64,000 nt of DNA from Elusimicrobiota bacterium (GCA_016194705.1 JACQAZ010000014.1:1-64000), one strand, 5' to 3'. Shown: positions 26,223 to 35,686, counted from the first letter of the stretch. Notes: generated from the letters alone by a model not told the origin. A program made the numbers and translations.

Positions 26223-26269
26223 ATGTTCAATTATCCTTTTCGCTGCGCGGTAACTTTACCAAACTGGGC

Positions 26270-26296
26270 CGGGGTAATCAACAACAGTCTACCCCG
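26270..26296 (-). promoter_or_regulatory. Hairpin in the thrS leader
   Basis: A 7-bp perfect stem (CGGGGTA at 26270-26276 with 26290-26296) with a 13-base loop lies about 50 bases upstream of the thrS ATG, in the 201-base gap between divergent genes. It might be a translational operator like those of other thrS leaders, but no tRNA-like or T-box consensus was found. Confidence 0.35.
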
Positions 26297-26423
26297 AGCA
26301 TGTTACAAAAATATAAGGAATGGCGGCTGTCTCGGGGGCCCGAAAACGGTAGGCCAAAAGACAAGCCGGACCCAGGTCCATGGTCTCAGGCGGTTTTTCG
26401 CCGCGCCTGGTATCCTTGGATGA

Positions 26424-28784
26424 GTGAACAGTCACAGAGCCCTCCTGTTTTCGCTCTGCGCCTTCGCATTCCCCGCCGGGGCGTCCGCCGTCGACATGGC
26501 CGGCCCGGGCGCGGCGGGGCGTCCATGGGCCCTCCCCTTCCGGATGGCGGCGCCCGAGACGATCTCCATGGCGCAGAAATCCTTGGCGGGAACCGATCTC
26601 TCGGCCCGATTCCCCGCGATCGCTTCGATCAAAGATCTCGATCCCAAATCCGAAGAGGCCCGCATGGTCATGGGGGCGATTGAACCTCACCTGCTCTCAG
26701 GCGCCGGTCTCGAGGCGGCCTACCAGGCGGGCGCTAAGGACTACGCGGCGGCCATGGACGCCCGCGCCCTCGAGATCGCCGCGGAGGTCTCTTCGGGGAA
26801 GATGGACGCAGCAGGCCTCGAGGCCGCCGCCGCCGGACTGCGCGCGGCGTCTCGACGGTTCGCTCTCTACGGTCCGGCCGATTCAAAACCGGTCGCCGCG
26901 GTCCACGAGATGGCCGAGGCGGCTCGCTCGGGCAGGACGATGGGCGCGGCCCAGGCTTTGGCTCTGCAAGTCCTGGCGGGGCAGGCCTCCGCGGGATCCG
27001 ACGCCGTCGTCGCGGATGGTCTCTCGTCGGCGCAGCGTCTCTCCTTGACCTTGGGCAAGATGGATCCGGCCCGGCGTCAGGCCCTGCTCGGCGAGCTCGG
27101 CAAGATCGAGCGGCTCTCGCCGGTCGTGCGCGCCGTGCGCGATCGCGACGAAAAGGCCCTGCCCACGGGGCTTCAGGGCCTGCTCGGCAAAGACCCGGCC
27201 ACCGACCTCTTCCTCCTCAATCTCGTCGAATTCGGCGACAGCTTCCCCGGCATCTTCAAGCTCGGCAACGCGGACCAGACGGTCATGGCCGTGCTCGACG
27301 CCGTCGAGAAGCAGGAGAAGCTGGCGACGCTGAGCAACCCCGACCTGCTCAAAGGCGAGGGCATGACCTATCGCTTGAGCCGCTCCATCGACGAGGCCAT
27401 CATCGGGATCATCACCCAGGCGCGCGACGAGTACATCCCGATGCGGTTCAACCGCACCGGATGGCAGACCTTCTGGCATGGCGTGAAGATGTGGTTTCTG
27501 CCATTGCATAACAGGGTCGAGTTCCTCGTCGATCGCGGTCAGTTCTTTCAGCGGCAGCTCGAGCGCTACCGCCTGATCGACTCGCTGATCGTGCGGCTCG
27601 CGCTCGGCGACGCCATCCCGCTGAAGCTGACCAACCCCGAGGTCGCCGACCTGGCCAACACGGTGCTCAAGTCCCCCGCGAAGGTCGGTGAGATCGAGAA
27701 GGACCTCCAGGGCCTCTACCACAAGGACTTCAGCGCGCGCAGCATAGTGCCCGTCGGAGGATTCGACATTTACCAGATGTACAAGAACGCGCGGAAATTC
27801 GACTACGACGCCACCGTGCGCGGTTTCGACGACTCGGACCTCGAGGCCCTCAAGAAGCTCGACGCCGTGCTCGAGCGCGCCTCCGACCGCCGCGGCGAGG
27901 CCCATCGCACTTTGAAGGACGACGACAAGATGGAGCTGAGGCTCTACTTCGAGGCCTACGAGCGCGGCGTCGCGCGATATTCGAGCGACTATTTCGGCAC
28001 GACTGGGCAGACCGCCAACGAGCATTACACCGTCGAGCGCCGCCACACGCGCCAGGTCCCCGACGGCCGCGACGACAAGGGCAACCAGAAATATCGGACC
28101 GAGACCTATTACACCGACGACACCGTCCATCCCAGCTTCGAGAACATCCTGTCGGGCTCCTACGACACCGGAGACCGCTCGGTCTCGGGCCTCGAGGGCG
28201 TCAAGCAGCGCGCGTCCGCAATGGCCGCGGCCGAGCGGCCCTACCGCGCGATGATGGAGGAAAACGAAGCTCTGTTCCAGCAGACTTTGGAAGGGTACAC
28301 GGACCTGGTGACCGCGGGGACGACCAAGGGCAAGGGCAAGAAGCACAAGGGCGCTAGGACCGTCGACCAGGTCAAGGCAGACATGCAGGCCGCGATCGAC
28401 CAGCTGGCCCAAGCCGCCGCGAAGTTCGCGCCGTACGCGGCCTCGGGCGACGCGGCGATCCTGGGCCAATACGGCCGCGACAGCGTCCAGAATTTCCGAG
28501 CCAGGAACGGCTTCCTGCTCGACCGCTTGAAGAACATGAAGAGCCTGCTCGCGACGCTCTCCGAGCTGCTGCGGCGCCAAGAGCTCGAGCTGCGGCCGAC
28601 CTTCGACATCTGGAATTTCCACGATTGGCTCTACAGCCTTCGCCACCTGCGCAACCGCAACTACGGGATCAAGACCGCGATGGCGGTGGCCGCAGCCGGA
28701 GCCGTCGGCGCCTACTTCCTCGTCCCGGAATTCCAGGCCATGGCCGACGGCTGGTTCCAGTCGTTCCTCCAGCTGTTCCGCTGA
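26424..28784 (+). CDS. Large orphan secreted protein with C-terminal membrane helix
   Basis: This encodes 786 residues starting at a GTG with a signal peptide (LLFSLCAFAFPAGASAVD). The first 250 residues are Ala-rich helices. A central part has aromatic, charged sequence (GWQTFWHGVKMWFLPLHNRV at about 350-370 and EHYTVERRHTRQVPDG at about 530-545), followed by a Lys-rich patch (TKGKGKKHKGARTVD) and a coiled coil. A hydrophobic helix near the end (TAMAVAAAGAVGAYFLVP) may anchor the C-terminus. I recognise no family. It stands alone between thrS and a terminator. Confidence 0.7.
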   Translation: MNSHRALLFSLCAFAFPAGASAVDMAGPGAAGRPWALPFRMAAPETISMAQKSLAGTDLSARFPAIASIKDLDPKSEEARMVMGAIEPHLLSGAGLEAAYQAGAKDYAAAMDARALEIAAEVSSGKMDAAGLEAAAAGLRAASRRFALYGPADSKPVAAVHEMAEAARSGRTMGAAQALALQVLAGQASAGSDAVVADGLSSAQRLSLTLGKMDPARRQALLGELGKIERLSPVVRAVRDRDEKALPTGLQGLLGKDPATDLFLLNLVEFGDSFPGIFKLGNADQTVMAVLDAVEKQEKLATLSNPDLLKGEGMTYRLSRSIDEAIIGIITQARDEYIPMRFNRTGWQTFWHGVKMWFLPLHNRVEFLVDRGQFFQRQLERYRLIDSLIVRLALGDAIPLKLTNPEVADLANTVLKSPAKVGEIEKDLQGLYHKDFSARSIVPVGGFDIYQMYKNARKFDYDATVRGFDDSDLEALKKLDAVLERASDRRGEAHRTLKDDDKMELRLYFEAYERGVARYSSDYFGTTGQTANEHYTVERRHTRQVPDGRDDKGNQKYRTETYYTDDTVHPSFENILSGSYDTGDRSVSGLEGVKQRASAMAAAERPYRAMMEENEALFQQTLEGYTDLVTAGTTKGKGKKHKGARTVDQVKADMQAAIDQLAQAAAKFAPYAASGDAAILGQYGRDSVQNFRARNGFLLDRLKNMKSLLATLSELLRRQELELRPTFDIWNFHDWLYSLRHLRNRNYGIKTAMAVAAAGAVGAYFLVPEFQAMADGWFQSFLQLFR

Positions 28785-28802
28785 ACTAGGCGCCCCGAAA
28801 AG

Positions 28803-28834
28803 AAAAGAGCCGGCCCTCGCGGGCCGGCTCTTTC
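28803..28834. terminator. Bidirectional intrinsic terminator
   Basis: A 13-bp perfect stem (28804-28816 with 28821-28833) on a TCGC tetraloop is flanked by AAAAGAAAA and CTCTTTC. It lies between the stop of the orphan secreted protein and the 3' end of the converging tRNA-Val, and can serve both. Confidence 0.9.
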
Positions 28835-28840
28835 ATCAGA

Positions 28841-28915
28841 TGGTGCCCAGTATAGGATTTGAACCTATGACCTCTCCCATGTCAAGGGAGCGCGCTACCG
28901 CTGCGCCAACTGGGC
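28841..28915 (-). tRNA. tRNA-Val (anticodon GAC)
   Basis: This is a 75-base cloverleaf on the minus strand. The acceptor stem GCCCAGT pairs fully with ACTGGGC, the anticodon stem CTCCC/GGGAG holds the loop TTGACAT (anticodon GAC), and the T arm is GGTTCAAATCC. CCA is encoded at 28841-28843. Confidence 0.95.
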
Positions 28916-28936
28916 GGCGGACTATTTTACCAAAAT

Positions 28937-29740
28937 TCAGGGACAGGAAGAACGGTGCTTGCCTTTCTTCTGGTCGTCGCCGAGCTTTTTGGCCAGCTTG
29001 AAGAAATTGGCGCTGTAGCGCTTCGAGGCGTCGTCGTTGAACTCGAGGCACACGGGCTTGCCGTCGACGATCACCGAGGCCACGCGAGAGTCGGCGTCTT
29101 TCTCCCGGCCCTTGCAGGGCGTCTGATAGAAGTTAAACTGATAGAACTCGCCGATGATGACGGGGGTGAAGCCTATCTTCGCGGGATCGAGCATCTCGTA
29201 GCTGACGGTAAACGCCTCGTCCTCCGAGCACCACTGCGGCTTGGTCCCGCTCACGCGGTAGGCTCTCGCGTCCTCCGCTTTGAGGTCCGGCAGGCGTTGG
29301 ATCCAATTGCGCTTGTTCTCGTCCACGTAGTCGAAGCGCGAGCCGGGCTCATAGAGGCGGTAGAGGCCCGCGCGCTCCTGGGTGTGATAGAGGATCGCGC
29401 GAGGGACCTGGTTCCCATCGAAGAGGAAGTGCCCGTGAAACCAATCGTCCGGGTGGCCGATCGTGCGGAACCCCACTCCATAGGCCGAATCCATCATGGC
29501 CTGCAGGGCCCGCGTGATGTCGACCTTCGAGACGACCTTGCTGATCGGAAGACCCGCGTAGCCGACGCGCGCGCCTTTGGCCGGCGGCGTCGCGCGGGCC
29601 GCGTCCCGCGCCTGCACGAGGACGCGGGCCGATTCGTCCATCCGGTCGGCGATGAACGGGGACTGCCCCAAACAGGGAAGGGCTCCCGAAAATACAAGCG
29701 CCTGGGCCAAAGCGGCGGCGGCCGTCTTGATCACAGCCAT
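28937..29740 (-). CDS. Secreted protein of unknown function
   Basis: This encodes 267 residues with a signal peptide (ALAQALVFSGALPCLGQ). The middle has His/Trp/Asp-rich sequence (TIGHPDDWFHGHFLFDGNQV, ILYHTQERAGLYRLYEPG) and three Cys residues in the C-terminal half (QWCSEDEAF, TPCKGREKD, VCLEFND) plus a terminal Cys-Pro, suggesting periplasmic disulfides. I know no matching family. TAGAAT is directly adjacent to the ATG, so the true start may be the GTG at 29734 (codon three). Confidence 0.65.
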   Translation of the reverse strand: MAVIKTAAAALAQALVFSGALPCLGQSPFIADRMDESARVLVQARDAARATPPAKGARVGYAGLPISKVVSKVDITRALQAMMDSAYGVGFRTIGHPDDWFHGHFLFDGNQVPRAILYHTQERAGLYRLYEPGSRFDYVDENKRNWIQRLPDLKAEDARAYRVSGTKPQWCSEDEAFTVSYEMLDPAKIGFTPVIIGEFYQFNFYQTPCKGREKDADSRVASVIVDGKPVCLEFNDDASKRYSANFFKLAKKLGDDQKKGKHRSSCP

Positions 29741-29809
29741 ATTCTAGCCGCTTGCCGCCGACAAGACCTGAGCCCTTCGGGCCCGGCGCCGGGGCCCATT
29801 AGGCCCGGT

Positions 29810-31780
29810 TCAATGACTTGCGACGACCGGCTGGCGCCGGCGCAACGCGAAGAAAAGCCCAGCGCCCGCCAAGGCCACGACGGCGGCGGCCGCTCCGAGC
29901 GGAAGCGAGAGCGGCGCGGGGCCTTCCGGCTCCGGGCGGGCCGTCATCCGCGCCAGCGCTTCATTCGCGATCGGCTTGACCGTGGGATCGAGGTCGGCCG
30001 CGCGCTTATATTCGGCGGCAGCCTCGTCCTTGGCCCCGGCTTTCTCGAGCGACATCGCAAGGAACAGGCGGCCCATCGCGCTGCCGGGCTCGAGCGACAC
30101 GCCGCGAGACAGCGTGCGCACGGCGTCTTTCGGCCGGTCGAGCATCAGCTCGGCGTAGCCCTTTTCAAAGAGCGCGGCCGCGCTGTTGGGATCAAGGGCC
30201 AGGGCCTTGTCGGCGTCGGTGATCGCCGCTTCGTAGTTGTGATTTTGCGGCAGATTCGAGATGTGGGAGCGCAGGACCCAGGCGCGCACCGTCTTGGGAT
30301 CGAGCGACAACGCTCGCGACACGTCGAAGAGCGCGCCCTGCATGTCGCCGACCGCCAGCTTCTTGACGGCGGACTGCAGCAAGGCCTGCGCCTTGTCCTT
30401 GGGCGTCTCCTCCGGACCGATGCCCGCGGCCAGCGCCGCGAACTTGGCGTCGGCGCGCCGATGGTCCGCCGCGCTGGCCCCCCGGGGGGCCCCGCCGGCG
30501 GACGTCATCGCTTCCCGTTGACCCTCGCCGCCGAACGGCGAGCCCATTCCCAGATTGGGCATGGCAGCGGACTTGCCCTCCAAGGCGCCTAGGATGAGCG
30601 CAGCCACGTCGTCCTTGGGATTGACGGCCAGCGCGGCTTTGGCGTCCTCGGCGGCTCCGCTTTTGTCGCCCTGCGCGGCGCGCACGGTCGCGCGCATGTC
30701 GAGCGCCTGCACGCTTTTGGCGTCAAGCTTGACGGATTGGTCGAGCACGCGCAGAGCGCTCGTTTGATCTCCCAGCGCGATGTAGCCCCGGCCCAAGCTG
30801 GCGTAAGCCTGCGCTGCGTTCTCGCCACGCGGTTGTCGCGCCACGAGCCCCTCCGCCTCGCCGAGCTTTCGGCCCGAGACCTCCTTGATCGAACTCATGG
30901 TTTCGGGAGTGAGCCGGCCGGCCAGCGAATCGCTTTGCTGCGCAGCCGCGGAGGAGCAGGGCCCGGTGGGCGTGCCGCGTACGGGGGCGCCTTTCACGCT
31001 CGACGCCGGGGGATCCGCGCCGCCGGCGCCCTCGCCGGACGACTGCGCGGCAACGTCGCCGCCGAATCTCCCGCCTCCCCGGCCTTCGCGCCGCTCCTGG
31101 CTCAGCATGGACCAACCGTTCGCCATGCCCACGGCGCTCTCGACTTGATCCGCGGCCGGCGCTCCATCGCCGCCGCGGCCCAGGATGGGCACATCGGCCT
31201 GACGATCCCCCAGAGCCCGCAGCATATCCTGCGTCGCCTTCTCGTCTCGCGAGCCCGGCACAATCGGGTTTGCCGGCACATCCTCCCCCGCAGGCCCCCT
31301 ATCGATCTTGCTGACGACCGGGTCGAGACTCAACACCTTGGGGCCCGGCGGCGGCGGGTCCGGCATGTCGACTTGTGTCACCTTATCGAGCCCCGACCCA
31401 TGGGGGATCGGCGCGGCGTTTGAATCAAAGCCTCGCATGATCTCTTCTCTTGTGCGGGCCTGGGGCACCGGGGGCGCTTTGACGCCGCCCGCCTGCGAAC
31501 CGACGCCGGCCATCCGGCCGTCGAGCGCGGTGACCATCACGCCCATCATCCGCGCCTGATCGGGAATGTCGCGCTTGGCCAAGTCCGACACTATCTGCCG
31601 CGCCAGGGCGTACGAGGCCAAACGCTCCTGCGGCGTCCGCCTCTCGTCGGAACCGGCGGCGACCAGATCGAGGGCTCGCCGAAGTCCCTCTGCGCGGCAC
31701 TTGTTGAGGCTCCCCGTGCAAGTCTCTTGCGCGAAGGCCGAAACGGCCGGCAGAGCGAGCATGAAGACGGCCGCGATCAT
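29810..31780 (-). CDS. TPR membrane protein, third of a paralogous triplet
   Basis: This encodes 656 residues: a signal peptide (MLALPAVSAFAQ), a short Cys-containing head (ETCTGSLNKCRAEG), a long low-complexity Gly/Ala/Pro region, two clusters of TPRs (about 300-390 and 440-590), then KPIANEALARM, a Pro stretch, and a single C-terminal membrane helix (LPLGAAAAVVALAGAGLFFAL) ended by a basic tail. Its TPR block (KAQALLQSAVKKLAVGD...) closely matches the kinase protein encoded just upstream. It has the same topology but lacks a kinase domain. The ATG overlaps the kinase stop by four bases (ATGA), which fixes the start. Confidence 0.8.
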   Translation of the reverse strand: MIAAVFMLALPAVSAFAQETCTGSLNKCRAEGLRRALDLVAAGSDERRTPQERLASYALARQIVSDLAKRDIPDQARMMGVMVTALDGRMAGVGSQAGGVKAPPVPQARTREEIMRGFDSNAAPIPHGSGLDKVTQVDMPDPPPPGPKVLSLDPVVSKIDRGPAGEDVPANPIVPGSRDEKATQDMLRALGDRQADVPILGRGGDGAPAADQVESAVGMANGWSMLSQERREGRGGGRFGGDVAAQSSGEGAGGADPPASSVKGAPVRGTPTGPCSSAAAQQSDSLAGRLTPETMSSIKEVSGRKLGEAEGLVARQPRGENAAQAYASLGRGYIALGDQTSALRVLDQSVKLDAKSVQALDMRATVRAAQGDKSGAAEDAKAALAVNPKDDVAALILGALEGKSAAMPNLGMGSPFGGEGQREAMTSAGGAPRGASAADHRRADAKFAALAAGIGPEETPKDKAQALLQSAVKKLAVGDMQGALFDVSRALSLDPKTVRAWVLRSHISNLPQNHNYEAAITDADKALALDPNSAAALFEKGYAELMLDRPKDAVRTLSRGVSLEPGSAMGRLFLAMSLEKAGAKDEAAAEYKRAADLDPTVKPIANEALARMTARPEPEGPAPLSLPLGAAAAVVALAGAGLFFALRRRQPVVASH

Positions 31781-34224
31781 GCGGCCCTCACCGGCGTATC
31801 CTCGATGGCCTCGAGGGCGCGGTAGAGCTCCTTGGCAGACGGGTAGCGCTTGGCCGGGTCGGCGTTGAGCGCCTTGACGAAGAAGGGCTGCAGCGCCGCC
31901 GCGGCGTCGGGGTTGGCGCGCTTGATCGGCGGGGAGTCGTTGTTGAGCTTCTTCTCGAGCATACCCTGCCCTTGGAAGGGCCGCTGGCCCACCACGAGCT
32001 CGTAGATCATGACGGCCAAAGCATAGAGATCCGACTCTTTGCGCACGGCGCCGATCTCCTGCTCGGGCGCCATGTAGGGAGGAGTCCCCCACGCCTGCGT
32101 CAGCGTGATGTCGGCTATGTTGCGCGCCTCGTGCGCGATGCCGAAGTCGAGGACCTTGTAGTGGCCGTCGGCCGTCATCATGATGTTGGCGGGCTTGAGG
32201 TCGCGATGGATGATGTTGTGGGCGTGCGCGTAGTCCACCGCCTGCGCGACCTCGCGCAGCATCTGCTTGATCTCGGCAAGAGGAAGCTTGATCTTCCGGG
32301 TCAAACGCTCGTGCAGGGTCTCGCCCTCGACGAACTCGAAGACCAGATACAGCTCGCCCTCGCCGACGACGGAATAAATCTGGGCGAGGTTGGGATGCGA
32401 GAGCTTGGCCGCGAGCTGCGCTTCTTTGAGGAACTTCTCGCGGACCTCGGCCGACTCGTAGGCGTCCTTGCGCAGGTGCTTGATCGCGACCGTGCGCTTG
32501 AGCTTGACGTCGGTGGCCTGATAAACGATGCCGATGCCGCCGCGCGCGAGCTCCCGCTCGATGCGGAAGGCGCCTCCGAGCATCGTGCCGGGCGCGAGCG
32601 TTCCCTTGGCGGTGGCCGGCAGCTCCTTGTCGGGCCTGGCCGTCACGGAGGTCTTCCAATCCTTGTAGAGCACGCGCTTTGCGCCCTCGAAGACGAGCGC
32701 AAAGGCCGTCAGGCCCAGCAGGGCGAGCACCAAGGTCTTGAGCGGGACCGCGCGCGGCAGGCGCCCGTGCGGGGCGTTCGTGTTGATGCCCCGCAGTCGG
32801 GCCAGCGCCTCGTCGACCAGCGGCTTGAGCGCGCCATCGAGCTCGCCGGCATGGATGTATTCCTCGATGGCCTTGGCGAAGAGGCCCGCCTTCTCGAGCG
32901 CCATGGCGTGGTACAGGCGACCCATGCCGCTATTCGGATCGAGGGCGAGGCCGTCCTCAATGTCGCGCAGCGCCTCGGCGACCCTCCCCAGCTGGAGCTC
33001 GGCGTAGCCCTTCTCGAACAGGGCCGCCGCGTTTTTCGAATCGAGCCTCAGCGCGTCATCGGCGTCCTTGATGGCGGCCTCGTAGTTGTGTATGTTCGTG
33101 AGATTGGAGATGTGCGCGCGCAGCACGCGCGCGCGAACGTTGTTCGGGTCGTTGAGCAGAGCGCGCGAGACCTCGAACAAGGCTCCCTTGACGTCGCCGA
33201 CCGAGAGCTTCTGGACCGCGGATTGGAGCAAGGCCTGCGCCTTGCCCGCGGGCGTCATGTCCAGGCCGATGCCCGCGGCTTGGGAGGCCAGCTCGGTCGC
33301 GGCCTTCCGGCGCGCCGCCGGTTCCCGCGCCACGAAGCGAAAGTCAACGGCCGCCTTGTCGGGAATCTTCTGGTCGAAGGGAGACTTGACGCCCGACAGA
33401 AGCGACTGCGCCGCAATGAGGTCCTCGGGGTGGCCGAGGATCATGCCCGCCAGCTCGTTGCGCGGATCGAGCCCCAGCGCCTTGCGCGCGGCCTCCTGCG
33501 CCCCGTCCTTGTCGCCGGACAGAAGCCGCGCCGCGGCCAGATCGGTCAAGACCTTGGAGTTTCCCGGCTGTCTCTTCGCCTCATCGGTCAACACGACGGC
33601 TTGGGAGCGGGGATGGGCCAAGACCTCGGGCGAGACGGCGGGAGGCTCCTGCGGCACGTCCTTCTTGCCGTCGATGGCGACCTTCTCGGTCGTCCCGGCC
33701 GGTCCGCCCGCGGCGCTCGTCTCCCGGACAAGCGCGATCAAAGCGCTGGACAAGGGATCAGACGGGGTCTGGCCTTCGCTCGCCAGGGCATGAACGGTGT
33801 CGACGGCGGAGAGCACGACGCCCGCCCGGTCGGTCATGTCCTCGGGGTCCACCTCATCGTCCCCTTTGTGTTCGCGATTGAACTGCGCGACGCGGTCGTT
33901 GATCGATCTCTGAAGTCCGCCAAGACCGGGAGAGTCCCCGAGACTCTTGTCGAGAGCGCCGATCCGCGACCGCAAGGCCTCGAGATTCTGGGGTTTGTCG
34001 ACCAGGACTCCGCCGAACGCGATGCTTCTCAGGGCATTCTTCGCGATCGGATCCTCCGACGCCAACGCGCCCAGGATGGCGAGGCAGCGCTTCGGATCGA
34101 CGCCGCCGCAAGCCGCGGAAAGATCGTCTTGCGCGGCGGAGGAAAGGCAAGCCGCTCCTGCGAGCATTGTTGCGCCGATCAGGAGCGTCCGCAGCCTCTT
34201 CAAAGACACGGCGGTCGGTCTCAT
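31777..34224 (-). CDS. TPR - membrane helix - Ser/Thr protein kinase
   Basis: This encodes 815 residues. A signal peptide or signal anchor (LRTLLIGATMLAGAACLSSAAQ) is followed by an extracytoplasmic region with TPRs (about 215-480), a membrane helix at about 500-520 (LKTLVLALLGLTAFALVF) and a C-terminal Hanks-type kinase of about 265 residues. The kinase has every key residue: the glycine loop ELARGGIGIVYQA, Lys in VAIKHL, HRDLKPANI, DFGIAHE and the activation end YMAPEQE. The order is the reverse of PknB/PrkC-type kinases, where the kinase is N-terminal. The ATG at 34224 overlaps the preceding stop by four bases, which decides against the ATG at 34251. It probably senses an envelope signal through its TPRs. 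Confidence 0.9.
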   Translation of the reverse strand: MRPTAVSLKRLRTLLIGATMLAGAACLSSAAQDDLSAACGGVDPKRCLAILGALASEDPIAKNALRSIAFGGVLVDKPQNLEALRSRIGALDKSLGDSPGLGGLQRSINDRVAQFNREHKGDDEVDPEDMTDRAGVVLSAVDTVHALASEGQTPSDPLSSALIALVRETSAAGGPAGTTEKVAIDGKKDVPQEPPAVSPEVLAHPRSQAVVLTDEAKRQPGNSKVLTDLAAARLLSGDKDGAQEAARKALGLDPRNELAGMILGHPEDLIAAQSLLSGVKSPFDQKIPDKAAVDFRFVAREPAARRKAATELASQAAGIGLDMTPAGKAQALLQSAVQKLSVGDVKGALFEVSRALLNDPNNVRARVLRAHISNLTNIHNYEAAIKDADDALRLDSKNAAALFEKGYAELQLGRVAEALRDIEDGLALDPNSGMGRLYHAMALEKAGLFAKAIEEYIHAGELDGALKPLVDEALARLRGINTNAPHGRLPRAVPLKTLVLALLGLTAFALVFEGAKRVLYKDWKTSVTARPDKELPATAKGTLAPGTMLGGAFRIERELARGGIGIVYQATDVKLKRTVAIKHLRKDAYESAEVREKFLKEAQLAAKLSHPNLAQIYSVVGEGELYLVFEFVEGETLHERLTRKIKLPLAEIKQMLREVAQAVDYAHAHNIIHRDLKPANIMMTADGHYKVLDFGIAHEARNIADITLTQAWGTPPYMAPEQEIGAVRKESDLYALAVMIYELVVGQRPFQGQGMLEKKLNNDSPPIKRANPDAAAALQPFFVKALNADPAKRYPSAKELYRALEAIEDTPVRAA

Positions 34225-35651
34225 CGGTAAGGCGTGATCGGAGTGGCCCACTCGGGCTTGATCAGGCGCTTGGCGCCCAGGAACAGAAGCGCCAGCGCGG
34301 CCAACAGCGCCGCGCCCAGCAGCGCGAGCTCGCGCGGCGAGCGCGCGGCCGGACCCGCCTTGCCGGACGCACCGGAAGCCACGCCGAGCCGCGCCAAGGC
34401 CTCATCGACCAGAGGCTTGAGCGAGGGATCGAACTGAGCCGCCTTCATGTAGGAGGAGATCGCGTCCTTGACGCGGTCGAGCTTCTCGAGGATCATGGCC
34501 TTGTAGAGATAGCCCATCGCGTTGAGCGGATCGAGCGCAAGCGCCTTCTCGACGTCCTTGAGCGCATCCTGGTATTGGCCGAGCTGATATTTCGCGTAGC
34601 CGCGCTCGAGCAGCGCGGCGACGTTGGCCGGATCGAGTCTGAGGGCCTCGTCGGCGTCCTTGAGCGCGGACTCGGGCTTTCCAATCTGGTTCAACACCAT
34701 GGCGCGCAGCGCCCAAGTTCTCGCGTTCTTCGGGTCGGCCGCGATCGCGCGGGTGGCTCCGTCGAAGGCGCCGCTCAAGTCGCGCATGCGCAGCGTAGAC
34801 TCGGCCGCATGCACCAGGCCGGCCGCCGGGCTCTGCGCGGTCAGCACGACCTTGGCCGAGGCCGCCGCGTCCTGCGTCGACGGCCCCGACGATGCCGTCG
34901 TCGAGGTCGGGCGCGCCGTCCGGCCGCCGAGCTCGCCCAGGCGGCGCGCGCCGCCCGCCGCGCCGCCCGCGTCGCGGGACGCGCCGAAATTGGGCTGTCG
35001 CAGCGCGCGTTGGATGGCGCCGTCGCCGACGTCCTTGCCGCCGTCGAGGACGATGTGCGCGAACTCATTATCCTTGTCGATGGCCAGCATGGCTTTGGCG
35101 TCCTCGGCCGCGCCGGCCTTGTCGCCCGAGGCGAACTTGGCCTGGGCGCGCAGTTGGAGCGCCTCGAGATTCTTGGGATCGTCTGCGAGGACCTCGTTGG
35201 CCGCCGCCAAGGCTCCCTTCGTATCGCCGGCCTGCAAAGCGGCCTTGCCCTTGGTGATCGTGTCGGCGGCCGGAGTCTGGCCGTCCCCTCCGGTTGATCC
35301 CGCGGCGCCGCCGCCCGAGCGGCCTCCCCCTTTGACGGCGCCCGCGCCCCCAGGCCCGGGCGAGTCCGCGGCCGTTGGAACGGCCGAGGTCTGGCTGCCT
35401 TGAATCTGCTTGAGCTTGTCGATCCGCTGCTGGATTACCGCGGGGTCATCGCCCTTATGGTTGAGCTTCCCCTGGCACTTGGCGATGGTCTTCGCCAACC
35501 TCTTCTGGCAGAGCGGCGAATTCGGGTCGGCGCACACCGCGCTGGTCCTGTCGAAACCCTCATCATTGCAATCCGGGTTTCCGTCGTTGTAGTATGCGCG
35601 CGCGTTAAGGGGCAGGAGCAGCACGGCAAGAGCCGCCCAAAGGGGTTTCAC
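34221..35651 (-). CDS. TPR membrane protein, first of a paralogous triplet
   Basis: This encodes 476 residues: a signal peptide (LWAALAVLLLPLNARAY), a Cys-rich head (PDCNDEGFD, AVCADPNSPLCQKRL, AKCQGK), a Gly/Ser linker, two TPR blocks (about 125-190 and 285-420), FDPSLKPLVDEALARL, and a C-terminal membrane helix (ELALLGAALLAALALLFLGA). The DEALARL-linker-helix ending is shared with both neighbours. The start is a GTG with a TTGCAT/TACACT promoter only six bases away, so the message should be leaderless. It heads the three-gene operon. Confidence 0.8.
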   Translation of the reverse strand: MKPLWAALAVLLLPLNARAYYNDGNPDCNDEGFDRTSAVCADPNSPLCQKRLAKTIAKCQGKLNHKGDDPAVIQQRIDKLKQIQGSQTSAVPTAADSPGPGGAGAVKGGGRSGGGAAGSTGGDGQTPAADTITKGKAALQAGDTKGALAAANEVLADDPKNLEALQLRAQAKFASGDKAGAAEDAKAMLAIDKDNEFAHIVLDGGKDVGDGAIQRALRQPNFGASRDAGGAAGGARRLGELGGRTARPTSTTASSGPSTQDAAASAKVVLTAQSPAAGLVHAAESTLRMRDLSGAFDGATRAIAADPKNARTWALRAMVLNQIGKPESALKDADEALRLDPANVAALLERGYAKYQLGQYQDALKDVEKALALDPLNAMGYLYKAMILEKLDRVKDAISSYMKAAQFDPSLKPLVDEALARLGVASGASGKAGPAARSPRELALLGAALLAALALLFLGAKRLIKPEWATPITPYR

Positions 35652-35657
35652 CCCAAA

Positions 35658-35686
35658 AGTGTAGGCCCGGAACTGACAAAATGCAA
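35658..35686 (-). promoter_or_regulatory. Promoter directly before a GTG start
   Basis: On the minus strand, TTGCAT (35681-35686) and TACACT (35658-35663) are 17 bases apart. The -10 ends six bases before the GTG at 35651, so transcription would begin at the start codon itself. This drives the TPR/kinase operon. Confidence 0.6.

Noticed and set aside
29810..32659. Extending the third TPR protein upstream to 32659
   Set aside because: The extra N-terminus is out-of-frame translation of the kinase domain; the ATGA overlap at 31777-31780 marks the true start.
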